From Nioella nitratireducens (lineage in GTDB: Bacteria; Pseudomonadota; Alphaproteobacteria; Rhodobacterales; Rhodobacteraceae), in assembly GCF_001879715.1 (NCBI RefSeq), contig NZ_MNBW01000008.1, positions 124,001 through 188,000 of the forward strand: 64,000 bases of DNA. The letters are read 5' to 3'. The stretch's first letter is position 1. The number at the start of each line of letters is the position of its first letter. Below are positions 25,843 to 34,267 of the stretch, piece by piece. Under the pieces are notes generated by a model. It worked only from the letters and a program-made list of their open reading frames with translations. It searched no databases and was not told the origin of the DNA. The translations under genes and the position numbers were made by a program.

Positions 25843-26712
25843 ATGGATCTGCGCGCAATCGGAATGGGGCTGATCTTTGCGCTCATCTGGTCCTCTGCCT
25901 TCACTTCGGCCCATATCATCGTCGCCGCCGCGCCGCCTCTGACTGCGCTGGCGCTGCGCTTTGCGATCTCCGGCGTGATCGGTGTCGGGCTGGCCCGCCT
26001 GTTGGGGCAACGCTGGTCGCTCAGCCGCGCGCAATGGCGGTCGATCATCGTCTTTGGCATTTGCCAGAACGCGCTCTATCTCGGGCTCAACTTCATCGCG
26101 ATGCAATGGATCGAGGCATCGCTGGCCGCGATCATCGCCTCGTCCATGCCGCTCATCGTTGCCGCCGCAAACTGGATTGTCTTCCGCGAGCGTCTGCCAT
26201 GGCTTGGGGTGGTGGGCCTGATGGCGGGCTTCGGCGGTGTCGCCCTGATCATGGCGCAGCGTCTTGGCGGCGGGGTCGATCCGCTTGGTGTCGGCCTCTG
26301 TATCCTTGCTGCCATGGCGCTGGCCGTGGCCACCCTGACAGTGCGCGGCGCGGCCTCGGGCAAGGGCAGCGTGCTGATGATCGTCGGTCTGCAAATGCTG
26401 GTCGGCGGCGCGGTGCTGCTGCCCTTTGCGCTGATCTTCGAGACGTGGGATGTGGTCTGGTCGTGGCAACTGGTCGCCGCCTTCAGCTATACGGTTCTGG
26501 CCCCCGGCCTGCTGGCCACATGGATCTGGTTCCTGCTGGTGCAACGCATCGGCGCGACGCGCGGCGCGACCTTCCACTTCCTTAACCCCTTCTTCGGCGT
26601 GGCCATCGCGGCGGCCTTGTTGGGCGAACGGCTGGGGTGGGCCGATGTCATCGGCGTGACGATCATCGCAGCGGGTATTCTGGCGGTGCAACTGGCCCGC
26701 GCCGCGCGCTGA
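25843..26712 (+). CDS. EamA/DMT-superfamily transporter
   Basis: 289 residues with about ten hydrophobic helices in two repeated halves, the EamA (DUF6) pattern. The first half opens with GLIFALIWSSAFTSAH and the second half shows YTVLAPGLLATWIWFLL. Members export amino acids or metabolites across the inner membrane; the substrate here cannot be inferred. AGGAGGC precedes the ATG at 25843. A second EamA gene, distinct in sequence, lies at 40052. Confidence 0.88.
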   Translation: MDLRAIGMGLIFALIWSSAFTSAHIIVAAAPPLTALALRFAISGVIGVGLARLLGQRWSLSRAQWRSIIVFGICQNALYLGLNFIAMQWIEASLAAIIASSMPLIVAAANWIVFRERLPWLGVVGLMAGFGGVALIMAQRLGGGVDPLGVGLCILAAMALAVATLTVRGAASGKGSVLMIVGLQMLVGGAVLLPFALIFETWDVVWSWQLVAAFSYTVLAPGLLATWIWFLLVQRIGATRGATFHFLNPFFGVAIAAALLGERLGWADVIGVTIIAAGILAVQLARAAR

Positions 26713-26781
26713 CGCGACCGTGATGATGCCTCACGCAGGCGTCAGGTGACATTACAGCGCCCCCGCGCCAGAACGGGGGCC

Positions 26782-27498
26782 ATGCTGGAACTCGTTTTTG
26801 CCTATGCCGCCGGGCTGCTGACCTTGATCAACCCCTGCGTCTTGCCGGTCCTGCCGATCGTGCTCGCCGGAAGCTTGCAGGCCAGCCGCTACGGCCCGCT
26901 GGCGCTGGCGGGCGGGATGAGCCTGTCTTTCGTCGCGCTTGGCCTGTCGGTCGCGGTGGCGGGCCGCGCCGTGGGCATCAACGCCGAGCAGATCGCGCAG
27001 GGCGGCGCCATGCTGATGATCGGCTTCGGCCTGATCCTGCTGGTGCCCCGCTTTTCCGCCCGTTTCGCCACCGCCACCGCGGGCATGTCCACCGGGGCCG
27101 ATACCCGCATGTCCGCGCTGCCTCGCGCCGGTTGGCAGGGGCAGGCCATCGGCGGTGCCTTGCTTGGCGCGGTCTGGAGCCCGTGCGTCGGCCCCACACT
27201 CGGCGGCGCGATTTCCCTCGCCAGCCAAGGCGCGCAACTGGGCCGCGCGGGCGCCATCATGACCGCCTTCGCGCTTGGCGTCTCGACCCTGATCCTCGCG
27301 CTTGGCTATGGCGCGCGGTCGCTGCTGCTCCGCCACCGGGCGCTTATGCAACGGGTGGCCGAGCTTTCGCGCCCGCTGCTCGGGGCGGTATTTATCCTGG
27401 TCGGCACGGCGATCCTGCTGCGCTGGCACCATATTGTCGAAACCTGGCTGCTCGACGTTCTGCCCTATTGGTTGCAGGATCTGTCGGTCGCCGTTTGA
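26782..27498 (+). CDS. CcdA-type thiol-disulfide membrane transporter
   Basis: 238 residues with six to seven membrane helices of the DsbD/CcdA family. The two redox Cys motifs are present: LINPCVLPVLP near residue 15 and WSPCVGPTLGG near residue 135. It carries reducing equivalents from cytoplasmic thioredoxin across the inner membrane. The ATG at 26782 gives the normal CcdA start. A thioredoxin-like gene follows after 12 bases with its own AAGGAGG, so a two-part periplasmic reducing system is likely; no c-type cytochrome maturation gene is next to it. Confidence 0.9.
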   Translation: MLELVFAYAAGLLTLINPCVLPVLPIVLAGSLQASRYGPLALAGGMSLSFVALGLSVAVAGRAVGINAEQIAQGGAMLMIGFGLILLVPRFSARFATATAGMSTGADTRMSALPRAGWQGQAIGGALLGAVWSPCVGPTLGGAISLASQGAQLGRAGAIMTAFALGVSTLILALGYGARSLLLRHRALMQRVAELSRPLLGAVFILVGTAILLRWHHIVETWLLDVLPYWLQDLSVAV

Positions 27499-27510
27499 AG
27501 GAGGAATGAC

Positions 27511-27909
27511 ATGAACAGACGCGACGTGATGATGCTTGCCGGGGCCGCCATGCTGGCAGCCGGAACCGCCTCGGCCGACACCCTGCAATACACGCCCGGT
27601 CTGGTGACCGAGCGTCTGGCGGCCGGTGAAACCGTGTTTCCCGACTTCTTCGCGCCGTGGTGCTCCACCTGCCGCGCACAGGAACGCCATATCGACGCGC
27701 TGCGGGCCGAAACCCCTGGTTACGATGCCTCGATGACCTTCATTCGCGTCGATTGGGACAGCTACGGCCAGTCCGCGTTGGCCCAAAGCTTGCAAATCCC
27801 CCGGCGCTCGACCCTCGTGGTGCTGCGCGGCGATCAGGAACTGGGCCGACTCGTCGCCGGAACCCGCCGGGCCGATATTCAGGCCCTGCTGGATTTGGGG
27901 TTGTCTTGA
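27511..27909 (+). CDS. Periplasmic thioredoxin-like protein
   Basis: 132 residues. A signal peptide with NRR near the N-terminus (1-22, ending ASA-DT) leads into a thioredoxin fold with the active site FAPWCSTCRAQE (Cys51, Cys54). IPRRSTLVVL holds a residue pair where cis-Pro is expected, but Arg-Ser rather than Thr-Pro, so the cis-Pro loop is atypical. Its partner is very probably the CcdA protein encoded 12 bases upstream, which would keep it reduced. Likely clients are periplasmic disulfide proteins; not resolved. Confidence 0.87.
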   Translation: MNRRDVMMLAGAAMLAAGTASADTLQYTPGLVTERLAAGETVFPDFFAPWCSTCRAQERHIDALRAETPGYDASMTFIRVDWDSYGQSALAQSLQIPRRSTLVVLRGDQELGRLVAGTRRADIQALLDLGLS

Positions 27910-27913
27910 CCCT

Positions 27914-28621
27914 TTAAACGCTGCCGGGGTCGTTGGTCGAGGTTACGCCCACATTGTCGATGCCCCAGCTTTCATCATAGACATCCTGGTTCAGGGTCGA
28001 TCCGAAACCGATGGTCATCTGGTCGCCGGGATCGGCGGCTTCGACCCGAACCGAAAAGCTCTGATCGTCCCAGCCCGGATTATACCCCAAAGCCGTCCGG
28101 TCGCCGTTCGGTTCGACCGTTACCTCGTAGGCCCCGTTGTCGGTTGTCCAACTGCCGGTGGTGCCGTTGGTCCCCCATTGAAAGCTCTGGGTGGTGATCG
28201 GCTCGCCATTGACGAACATCACGAATTGTTCGCCGTCCCAACTGTCGATGGCATGAAGGTCGAACTCGACCACGGCATAATCGTAGCCTGCCAGCAGGTC
28301 ATAGGTGCGGCTGACAATTTCCGCGCCGCCGCTGCCGCTATAAGGCCCGAGAATGCCGCCGAACCATCCATCCGAGGCATCCGTGATCGCGCCGACCCAA
28401 CCGCCGGCCCCGTTCTCGAAATCGTCGAAATAGCCTTGTCGGGCAAAGCTGCTGTTTACCCCTGTTCCGCTGAGCGTCGCCTCGATATCGCCTGACGTGT
28501 TCTCGAGTCCGGTGGACACGACGCCAACCGTCGCCAGCCCAAGACCAACCACACCAGCGGTCAGCACCACGAAATCCGTGGTGACGGCCCCGCTTTCGGA
28601 CTTCAGAAATACATTCAACAT
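27914..28621 (-). CDS. Flp-pilin-like N-terminus fused to a beta-rich extracellular domain
   Basis: 235 residues. The first 40 (KSESGAVTTDFVVLTAGVVG and the following hydrophobic stretch to GLEN) look like the Flp/TadE-type pilin N-terminus common in Rhodobacteraceae: a short charged leader, an E, then one long hydrophobic helix. Instead of ending there, the chain continues for about 180 residues of D/G/W-rich, beta-type sequence (DSWDGEQFVMFVNGE, GWDDQSFSVRVEAADPG). This looks like a lectin-like or jelly-roll carbohydrate-binding domain. A GAGGA site supports the ATG at 28621. No tad genes are nearby. Function is unknown; a surface-anchored, polymerisable binding protein is speculation. Confidence 0.65.
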   Translation of the reverse strand: MLNVFLKSESGAVTTDFVVLTAGVVGLGLATVGVVSTGLENTSGDIEATLSGTGVNSSFARQGYFDDFENGAGGWVGAITDASDGWFGGILGPYSGSGGAEIVSRTYDLLAGYDYAVVEFDLHAIDSWDGEQFVMFVNGEPITTQSFQWGTNGTTGSWTTDNGAYEVTVEPNGDRTALGYNPGWDDQSFSVRVEAADPGDQMTIGFGSTLNQDVYDESWGIDNVGVTSTNDPGSV

Positions 28622-28678
28622 ATGCCGATCCTCGCCGACCTAACCTTTGGGACAGGGTAGGGGCAAAGAAAGGTAGAA

Positions 28679-29791
28679 TTAGGGACGATTCGTGCCGATC
28701 TGCCCCCGGTTTGCCCCAATCTGGCCACGATGCAGCATGACGTGGTCCAGCAGAACGCAGGCCGCCATCGCCTCGGCCACGGGCACCGCGCGGATGCCGA
28801 CACAAGGATCGTGCCGTCCCTTGGTGATGATTTCCGTTTCTTCGCCCGACCGTGTGATGGTCTTGCGCGAGGTCAGGATCGAAGAGGTCGGCTTGACCGA
28901 GAACCGCACCACAACATCCTGCCCGGTGGAAATCCCGCCAAGAATGCCGCCCGCGTGATTCGAGCTATAGGTCGGCCCGTCCGGCCCCATGGTGATTTCA
29001 TCGGCATTGGCGCTGCCGGTCAGCAGGGCTGCGTTCATGCCCTCGCCGATCTCGACGCCTTTGACCGCGTTGATCGACATCATCGCGGCGGCAAGGTCGG
29101 TGTCCAGCTTGCCATAGATCGGCGCGCCCAGCCCGGCGGGAACGCCGCGCACGGTCACTTCGATCACGGCGCCCACGCTGTCGCCCGATTTGCGCAGCGC
29201 GTCCAGGTAGGTCGCCCATGTCTCGGCTGCCTTGGCATCGGGCGTCCAGAACGGGTTTTGTTCGATCTGGTCCCAATCGAAATTATCGCGGTCGATGCCC
29301 TGCGGCCCCATCTGCACCATATACCCGGTGATCGTCAGCCCCGGCACCAACTGCGCCAGCGCCGCCCGCGCCACGCCGCCCGCCGCGACCCGCGCCGCGG
29401 TTTCGCGGGCGCTGGACCGCCCGCCGCCGCGATAGTCGCGGATGCCGTATTTCTGCCAGTAGGTGATGTCGGCGTGGCCGGGCCGGAACTTCTCGGCGAT
29501 GTCGCCGTAATCCCTGGACCGCTGGTCGGTGTTGCGGATCATCAACTGGATCGGCGTGCCGGTCGATTGCCCCTCGAACACGCCTGACAGGATTTCCACC
29601 TGATCGGGCTCGCGCCGCTGCGTGGTGTATTTGTTCTGCCCCGGCTTTCGCTTGTCCAACCAATGCTGCAACGCCTCGGCCTCGATCGGAACGCCCGGCG
29701 GGCAGCCATCGACAGTCGCGCCAAGCGCGGGCCCGTGGCTCTCGCCCCAAGTGGTGACGCGGAAGAGATGACCGAAACTGTTCATGGACAT
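28679..29791 (-). CDS. aroC: Chorismate synthase
   Basis: 370 residues, full length. Family signatures are visible: [18 protein letters not shown] at the start, [16 protein letters not shown]-like [11 protein letters not shown] near residue 125, and a C-terminal [17 protein letters not shown]. It converts EPSP to chorismate in the cytoplasm with reduced FMN as cofactor, the last shared step of aromatic amino-acid synthesis. The ATG at 29791 follows GGAG; an ORF start at 29866 is too long. It is divergent from the TPP-riboswitch thiamine transporter across a 398-bp region. Confidence 0.96.
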   Translation of the reverse strand: MSMNSFGHLFRVTTWGESHGPALGATVDGCPPGVPIEAEALQHWLDKRKPGQNKYTTQRREPDQVEILSGVFEGQSTGTPIQLMIRNTDQRSRDYGDIAEKFRPGHADITYWQKYGIRDYRGGGRSSARETAARVAAGGVARAALAQLVPGLTITGYMVQMGPQGIDRDNFDWDQIEQNPFWTPDAKAAETWATYLDALRKSGDSVGAVIEVTVRGVPAGLGAPIYGKLDTDLAAAMMSINAVKGVEIGEGMNAALLTGSANADEITMGPDGPTYSSNHAGGILGGISTGQDVVVRFSVKPTSSILTSRKTITRSGEETEIITKGRHDPCVGIRAVPVAEAMAACVLLDHVMLHRGQIGANRGQIGTNRP

Positions 29792-29939
29792 GGGGCAAAC
29801 TCCAGACTGGCGTGTTCCGGTTAGCCCGATGTGCGCCGGATTCCAACCTCCCAATCGCCGCGCCATGCGGCGGGCGTGGCCTCTCGGCCCGTCTTTGGCG
29901 GGAAATGCGGTGCACCCGGCGTCCCCCGGAAAATCGCCA

Positions 29940-29983
29940 AACCGGTGTACGGGGGGTGCACAAGGGGTGTACGGGGGGTGTAC
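29940..29983. repeat. Four 11-bp tandem repeats in the aroC/thiB intergenic region
   Basis: The unit is roughly NNGGGGTGTAC, and copies end at 29950, 29961, 29972 and 29983, giving an exact 11-base period. Copies two to four share GGGGTG(T/C)AC; the first is less G-rich. One helical turn per unit places the GTGTAC steps on one face of the DNA. They lie between aroC and the TPP riboswitch. The rest of the 398-bp region up to 30053 shows no recognisable gene. Confidence 0.7.
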
Positions 29984-30053
29984 GGGCGGCGACAGGCCGA
30001 AATCGCCCCGCCCGCCCTTGCCGCGAGGCCCGTTCTACGATACCTGCCGGGGT

Positions 30054-30134
30054 ACCTCGGGGTGGCCGCAAGGTCTGAGATGCATGACGCGAACCCGTTG
30101 AACCTGAACCGGTTAAGACCGGCGGAGGGAAGGT
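30054..30134 (+). promoter_or_regulatory. TPP (THI-box) riboswitch
   Basis: The conserved aptamer parts are all visible in order: P1 (ACCT at 30054 with AGGT at 30131), the CGGGG segment, GGTCTGAGA (the CUGAGA core that binds the pyrimidine), then ACCCGTTGAACCTGA, CCGGTTAAGACCGG and CGGAGGGA, the pyrophosphate-binding side. It sits 55 bases upstream of thiB and should shut off the thiamine transporter when thiamine pyrophosphate is plentiful. No clear intrinsic terminator follows, so blocking of the ribosome site is the likelier mechanism (inferred). Confidence 0.95.
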
Positions 30135-30189
30135 TTCGCGGCACGCCCGCCACTTCTCCACCGCCCGTCGCGTATTGGAGGATGTGAGA

Positions 30190-31176
30190 ATGAAAACACC
30201 CATCATCGCCACGGGATTTGTCCTTGTTGCCAGCGCAGCAGCGGCACAGAATCCTGTATTGACAGTATACACTTACGACAGTTTCGTCTCGGAATGGGGC
30301 CCCGGCCCGGCCATCGAGGAGGCCTTCGAGGAAACCTGCGGCTGCGACCTGCAATTCGTCGGCGCAGGCGACGGCGCGGCGCTGCTGTCGCGCCTGTTTC
30401 TGGAAGGCGCGCAGACCGATGCGGACGTGGTCCTCGGGCTCGATACCAACCTGATCGCCCAGGCCCGTGAAATGGCCCTCGTCACCGATCACGGCCTCTC
30501 GGCTGAGGGTCTGACCCTTCCCATATCGTGGGATGACCCGCAGTTCCTCCCCTATGACTGGGGGTACTTCGCCTTCGTCCACCGCCGCACGCTGGAAAAT
30601 GTACCCAGCAATTTCAGGGAGTTGGCGGATAGCGATCTGCGCATCGTGATCCAGGATCCACGCTCGTCCACCCCCGGTCTGGGCCTGTTGATGTGGGTCA
30701 AGGCCGCCTATGGCGACCAGGCCACGTCGATCTGGCAAGATCTGGCCGACAACATCGTCACCGTGACGCCCGGATGGTCCGAGGCCTATGGCCTGTATCT
30801 GGACGGCGAGGCCGACATGGTGCTGTCCTACACCACCTCGCCCGCCTATCATCTGATCGCCGAAGAGGATGACAGCCACACGGTCGCCGCCTTCGACGAA
30901 GGCCATTATTTGCAGGTCGAGGTCGCGGGCATTGTCAACACCACGGATCAACCGGATCTGGCGCATCGGTTCCTGGAGTTCATGCTGACCCCTGCCTTCC
31001 AGTCGGTCATTCCCACAACCAACTGGATGTATCCCGCCGCGCTGCCCGCCTCGGACTTGCCGGAAGGGTTCGAGACTCTGGTGATGCCGGACACGGCGCT
31101 GTTGTTCAGCCCGGAACAGTCACAGGCCATTCGGCCCGAAGCGTTGGAAGAATGGCGCGCCGCGCTCAGCCAGTAA
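30190..31176 (+). CDS. thiB: Thiamine ABC transporter, substrate-binding protein
   Basis: 328 residues. A Sec signal peptide (1-20, ending AAAA-QN) precedes a periplasmic binding-protein fold with LTVYTYDSFVSEWGPGP, the ThiB pattern. The VTPGWSEAYGLYLDGEADMV segment is typical of the thiamine-binding cleft. It captures thiamine in the periplasm for ThiP/ThiQ. A GGAGG precedes the ATG at 30190. The TPP riboswitch 55 bases upstream supports the assignment strongly. It overlaps the thiP start by up to 25 bases. Confidence 0.95.
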   Translation: MKTPIIATGFVLVASAAAAQNPVLTVYTYDSFVSEWGPGPAIEEAFEETCGCDLQFVGAGDGAALLSRLFLEGAQTDADVVLGLDTNLIAQAREMALVTDHGLSAEGLTLPISWDDPQFLPYDWGYFAFVHRRTLENVPSNFRELADSDLRIVIQDPRSSTPGLGLLMWVKAAYGDQATSIWQDLADNIVTVTPGWSEAYGLYLDGEADMVLSYTTSPAYHLIAEEDDSHTVAAFDEGHYLQVEVAGIVNTTDQPDLAHRFLEFMLTPAFQSVIPTTNWMYPAALPASDLPEGFETLVMPDTALLFSPEQSQAIRPEALEEWRAALSQ

Positions 31177-32717
31177 CGCCGTCCGAGGGGATGGGCGCGG
31201 CGGTGGCCGTGCTTGTCCTCTTGGCGGTGCTGGGCCCACTTTCGGCGGTTCTCTGGCGGGCCGAGGGCGTCACGGCGCTTGGCCCGCCAGATCTGTCGGC
31301 CATTCGCTTTACCATCTGGCAAGCGATTCTGTCGGCGCTGTTCAGCGTCGCGCTTGCCGTTCCCGTGGCCCGCGCCCTGGCGCGGCGGCGATTTGCCGGG
31401 CGGGCCACCCTGATCGAGCTGATGGGTGCCCCTTTCATCTTGCCCGTTATCGTGGCCGTTCTGGGCCTGTTGGCCATTTTCGGGCGCCGCGGTGTGTTAA
31501 ACGCGGGGCTTGGGGCCGTGGGCCTGCCGGGGATAGAGATCTACGGGTTGCATGGGGTCGTGCTGGCGCATGTGTTTTTCAACCTGCCGCTGGCCGTGCG
31601 CCTGTTGCTGCAGGGCTGGCTGGCCATTCCGGCGGAACGGTTCCGGCTGGCTGCAACGCTTGGATTCACCTCGCGCGACATTGCCCGGCACATGGAATGG
31701 CCGATGTTGCGCACCGTCGCGCCGGGTGCGTTTCTGGTAATCTTCCTGATCTGCACCACCTCTTTCGCGGTGGCGTTGATCCTTGGTGGCGGACCACGCG
31801 CCACCACGGTGGAACTCGCGATCTACCAAGCCTTCCGCTACGAGTTCGACCTTGGGCGCGCGGCGTTGCTGGGTTTGGTGCAGGTGGCGATCTGTATCGT
31901 TGCCGGAGCGATGGTTTTGTGGGTGCGGGTGCCAGGCGGCATGGGCACCGGACTGGATCGACCGGTCGAGCGCTATGATGGGCAGGGGCGGCTGACCCGT
32001 TTTGTGGACGGGACCGCGATTGCCCTTGCGGCGCTGTTTCTGCTGCTGCCGATCCTTGCTGTCCTGCTCAAGGGCGCGGCCGGGCTTTGGGCGCTACCGG
32101 GAACGGTCTGGCAGGCTGCTCTGCGCTCGATCCTGCTGTCCTTGGCGACGGCCGGTGTCGCGGTGACCCTGTCCCTGCCGATGGCCATGCTGATCGCCAA
32201 GGGCCGCGTGAAGGGGCTGTTGGAAACCATCGGCGCCCTGACCATTGCGGTTTCGCCATTGGTCATCGGCACCGGTCTGTTCCTGATGTTGCGGCCCTAC
32301 ATGGCCCCGCAAAGCTCTGCCTTGCCGGTGACGGGGTTGGTGAACGCGCTGGCGGCGCTGCCCTTTCTGTTGCGGGCGTTGGTGCCTGCGATCGAAGAGG
32401 CCGAGGCGGGTTATGGCAGGCTGGCGGAGTCCCTCGGGATGAGTGGATGGCAGCGAATGCGGCACGTTCTGCTTCCACGCATTCGGCGGGCCCTTGGGTT
32501 CTCGGCGGGGTTGGCGGCGGCCATGTCGATGGGCGACCTTGGGGTCATCACCCTGTTCGCGGCCCCGCAACAGGGAACGTTGCCGTTGGAGATGTTTCGC
32601 CTGATGGGGTCGTTCCGCACCCATGATGCGCAGGCGGCGGCGGTTCTGCTCTTGGCGCTGAGCCTTGGGCTGTTCTGGATTTTTGACCGAGGAGGCCGCG
32701 TGAATGCTGCGACTTGA
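31152..32717 (+). CDS. thiP: Thiamine ABC transporter, permease
   Basis: 521 residues, a fused double permease with about twelve membrane helices and two binding-protein-dependent transport domains, the usual ThiP form. Conserved loop segments that contact the ATPase include AERFRLAATLGFTSRD in the first half and ESLGMSGWQRM in the second. It forms the inner-membrane channel for thiamine. The first ATG at 31152 lies within thiB; an ATG at 31191 with CGAGGGG just before it is a plausible alternative, shortening the protein by 13 residues. The thiQ start overlaps its end by 14 bases. Confidence 0.94.
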   Translation: MARRAQPVTPSEGMGAAVAVLVLLAVLGPLSAVLWRAEGVTALGPPDLSAIRFTIWQAILSALFSVALAVPVARALARRRFAGRATLIELMGAPFILPVIVAVLGLLAIFGRRGVLNAGLGAVGLPGIEIYGLHGVVLAHVFFNLPLAVRLLLQGWLAIPAERFRLAATLGFTSRDIARHMEWPMLRTVAPGAFLVIFLICTTSFAVALILGGGPRATTVELAIYQAFRYEFDLGRAALLGLVQVAICIVAGAMVLWVRVPGGMGTGLDRPVERYDGQGRLTRFVDGTAIALAALFLLLPILAVLLKGAAGLWALPGTVWQAALRSILLSLATAGVAVTLSLPMAMLIAKGRVKGLLETIGALTIAVSPLVIGTGLFLMLRPYMAPQSSALPVTGLVNALAALPFLLRALVPAIEEAEAGYGRLAESLGMSGWQRMRHVLLPRIRRALGFSAGLAAAMSMGDLGVITLFAAPQQGTLPLEMFRLMGSFRTHDAQAAAVLLLALSLGLFWIFDRGGRVNAAT

Positions 32718-33393
32718 AACTGTCAGCAGGAGCTTCGACGGCTTTCGCCTGCACGCGGACCTGGCGGTGGCGCGGGGCGCGCGGCTGGCGGTGCTTGGCC
32801 CGTCAGGCGGGGGCAAGACGACGCTGCTGAACATGATTGCCGGGTTCCTGCGGCCCGATTCGGGCAAGGTCTGGATCGACGGACAGGACGTGACGGATTG
32901 GCCGGTGCCGGACCGGCCGCTGAGCCTGCTTTTTCAGGAGGGCAACCTGTTTCCGCATCTGTCGGCCTTTGACAACGTGGCGCTTGGGGTGGTGCCAAGC
33001 CTGCGGTTGCATGAGGCGGATCGTGCGGCGGTCGCCCAGGCATTGCAGCAGGTCGGCCTGTCGGGCTTGGCGGATCGCACGCCCGGTGATCTGTCCGGCG
33101 GTCAACGCTCGCGGGTGGCACTGGCGCGGATGCTGTTGCGGGACAAGCCGCTGGCGCTGTTGGATGAGCCCTTTGCCGCGCTCGACCCCGGATTGCGACG
33201 CGAGATGCTGGCATTGGTCGGCGAGTTGTGCGCTGCCCAAGGGTTGACGCTGGTCATGGTCAGCCACGAACTGCGCGACGCCGAGCGGCTGTGCACCGAT
33301 CTGTGCCTGCTGGAGGACGGGGCCGTCACGCTGAATGGCGCACTTGCCCCGATGTTGGAGGCACCGCCCCCGGCCCTGACCCCGTGGCTGTAG
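32704..33393 (+). CDS. thiQ: Thiamine ABC transporter, ATP-binding protein
   Basis: 229 residues, an ABC ATPase with Walker A GPSGGGKTTLL, Q-loop FQEGNLFPHL, signature LSGGQRSRVALARML, Walker B LALLDEPFAALD and the switch His in VSHELRDAE. The short form without an extra regulatory domain fits ThiQ. It powers thiamine import with ThiP and ThiB. GAGGAGG upstream of the ATG shows efficient, separate initiation even though it overlaps thiP. The operon ends in a bidirectional terminator. Confidence 0.95.
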   Translation: MLRLETVSRSFDGFRLHADLAVARGARLAVLGPSGGGKTTLLNMIAGFLRPDSGKVWIDGQDVTDWPVPDRPLSLLFQEGNLFPHLSAFDNVALGVVPSLRLHEADRAAVAQALQQVGLSGLADRTPGDLSGGQRSRVALARMLLRDKPLALLDEPFAALDPGLRREMLALVGELCAAQGLTLVMVSHELRDAERLCTDLCLLEDGAVTLNGALAPMLEAPPPALTPWL

Positions 33394-33401
33394 ACAAAAG
33401 A

Positions 33402-33427
33402 AAAACGCGCCCCGAGAGGCGCGTTTT
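33402..33427 (+). terminator. Bidirectional terminator between thiQ and petC
   Basis: A perfect 10-bp stem AAAACGCGCC / GGCGCGTTTT with a 6-base loop. The symmetric A/T ends allow use by both the thiBPQ operon and the convergent petABC operon. Confidence 0.93.
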
Positions 33428-33450
33428 CCAATGTCAGACGGCTGACAGGT

Positions 33451-34248
33451 TTAGCTGTCTTTCGCGGCCCGCTTGACCGGCGCCCACAGGCGCTTGTTGG
33501 TGAGGTAGAGCAGCGAGGCGAGGATGATCAGCAGCAGAACGGCGGTGAAGCCCATCTGCTTGCGCGCCATCATATGCGGCTCTGCAGCCCACATCAGGAA
33601 GGCGGCAACGTCCTCGGCCATGTGATGAACGTCGTTGGGCGAGCCATCGGCAAATTCCACCTGACCATCGTAGAGCGGCGGGGGCATGCCGATCATGCCG
33701 CCGGCGAACACGTGGTTCTCGTAGAGGGTGGAGCCAGCCATGGTCGTTTCTTCGCCGGTGTAGCCGTTCAGCAGCGAGACGATGTATTCCGGGCCGCCGA
33801 TGCCGAACAGGAACTGGTTGATCCCCAGACCATAAGGCCCATGGAACCCGGCGCGCGACTTGGCCATCAGGCTGAGGTCGGGTGCACCGGCGGCGGTGTT
33901 GTGCGGAAAGTTATCGTTCGGCGTGGCGGTGCGGTAGTCGCGCAGGTCCTCGTCCCAGACTTCGATGAAGTTCTGGTCGATATAGGCACGGACCTGATCC
34001 TCGGGGATGCCGGGGCCGTCCTCGTTCGAGAGGGTGCGGATCGGCACATAGCGCAGACCGTGGCAGGCCGAGCAGACCTCGGTGTAGACCTGAAGGCCGC
34101 GTTGCAGCTGGTTCTGGTCAAAGGCGCCAAAGGGACCATCGAAGGAGAAGGGAATGTTCTCGACATGGCCACCTTCGCCAGCCGCCAGAGCCGGAGAGCC
34201 AGCAAGAGCAACGGCCGTCAGCGCGGTGAGTGCAAGTTTCCTGAGCAT
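33451..34248 (-). CDS. petC: Cytochrome c1 of the bc1 complex
   Basis: 265 residues. A signal peptide (1-23) leads to a haem-binding CSACH (Cys59, Cys62, His63) and the conserved [12 protein letters not shown] stretch. The axial ligand Met should lie in the region around [14 protein letters not shown]. One C-terminal membrane anchor is followed by a basic tail. It accepts electrons from the Rieske protein and passes them to soluble or membrane cytochrome c. It is last in the petABC operon, 19 bases after petB. Confidence 0.96.
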   Translation of the reverse strand: MLRKLALTALTAVALAGSPALAAGEGGHVENIPFSFDGPFGAFDQNQLQRGLQVYTEVCSACHGLRYVPIRTLSNEDGPGIPEDQVRAYIDQNFIEVWDEDLRDYRTATPNDNFPHNTAAGAPDLSLMAKSRAGFHGPYGLGINQFLFGIGGPEYIVSLLNGYTGEETTMAGSTLYENHVFAGGMIGMPPPLYDGQVEFADGSPNDVHHMAEDVAAFLMWAAEPHMMARKQMGFTAVLLLIILASLLYLTNKRLWAPVKRAAKDS

Positions 34249-34267
34249 GTGATGTCAGTCCTTTTCT

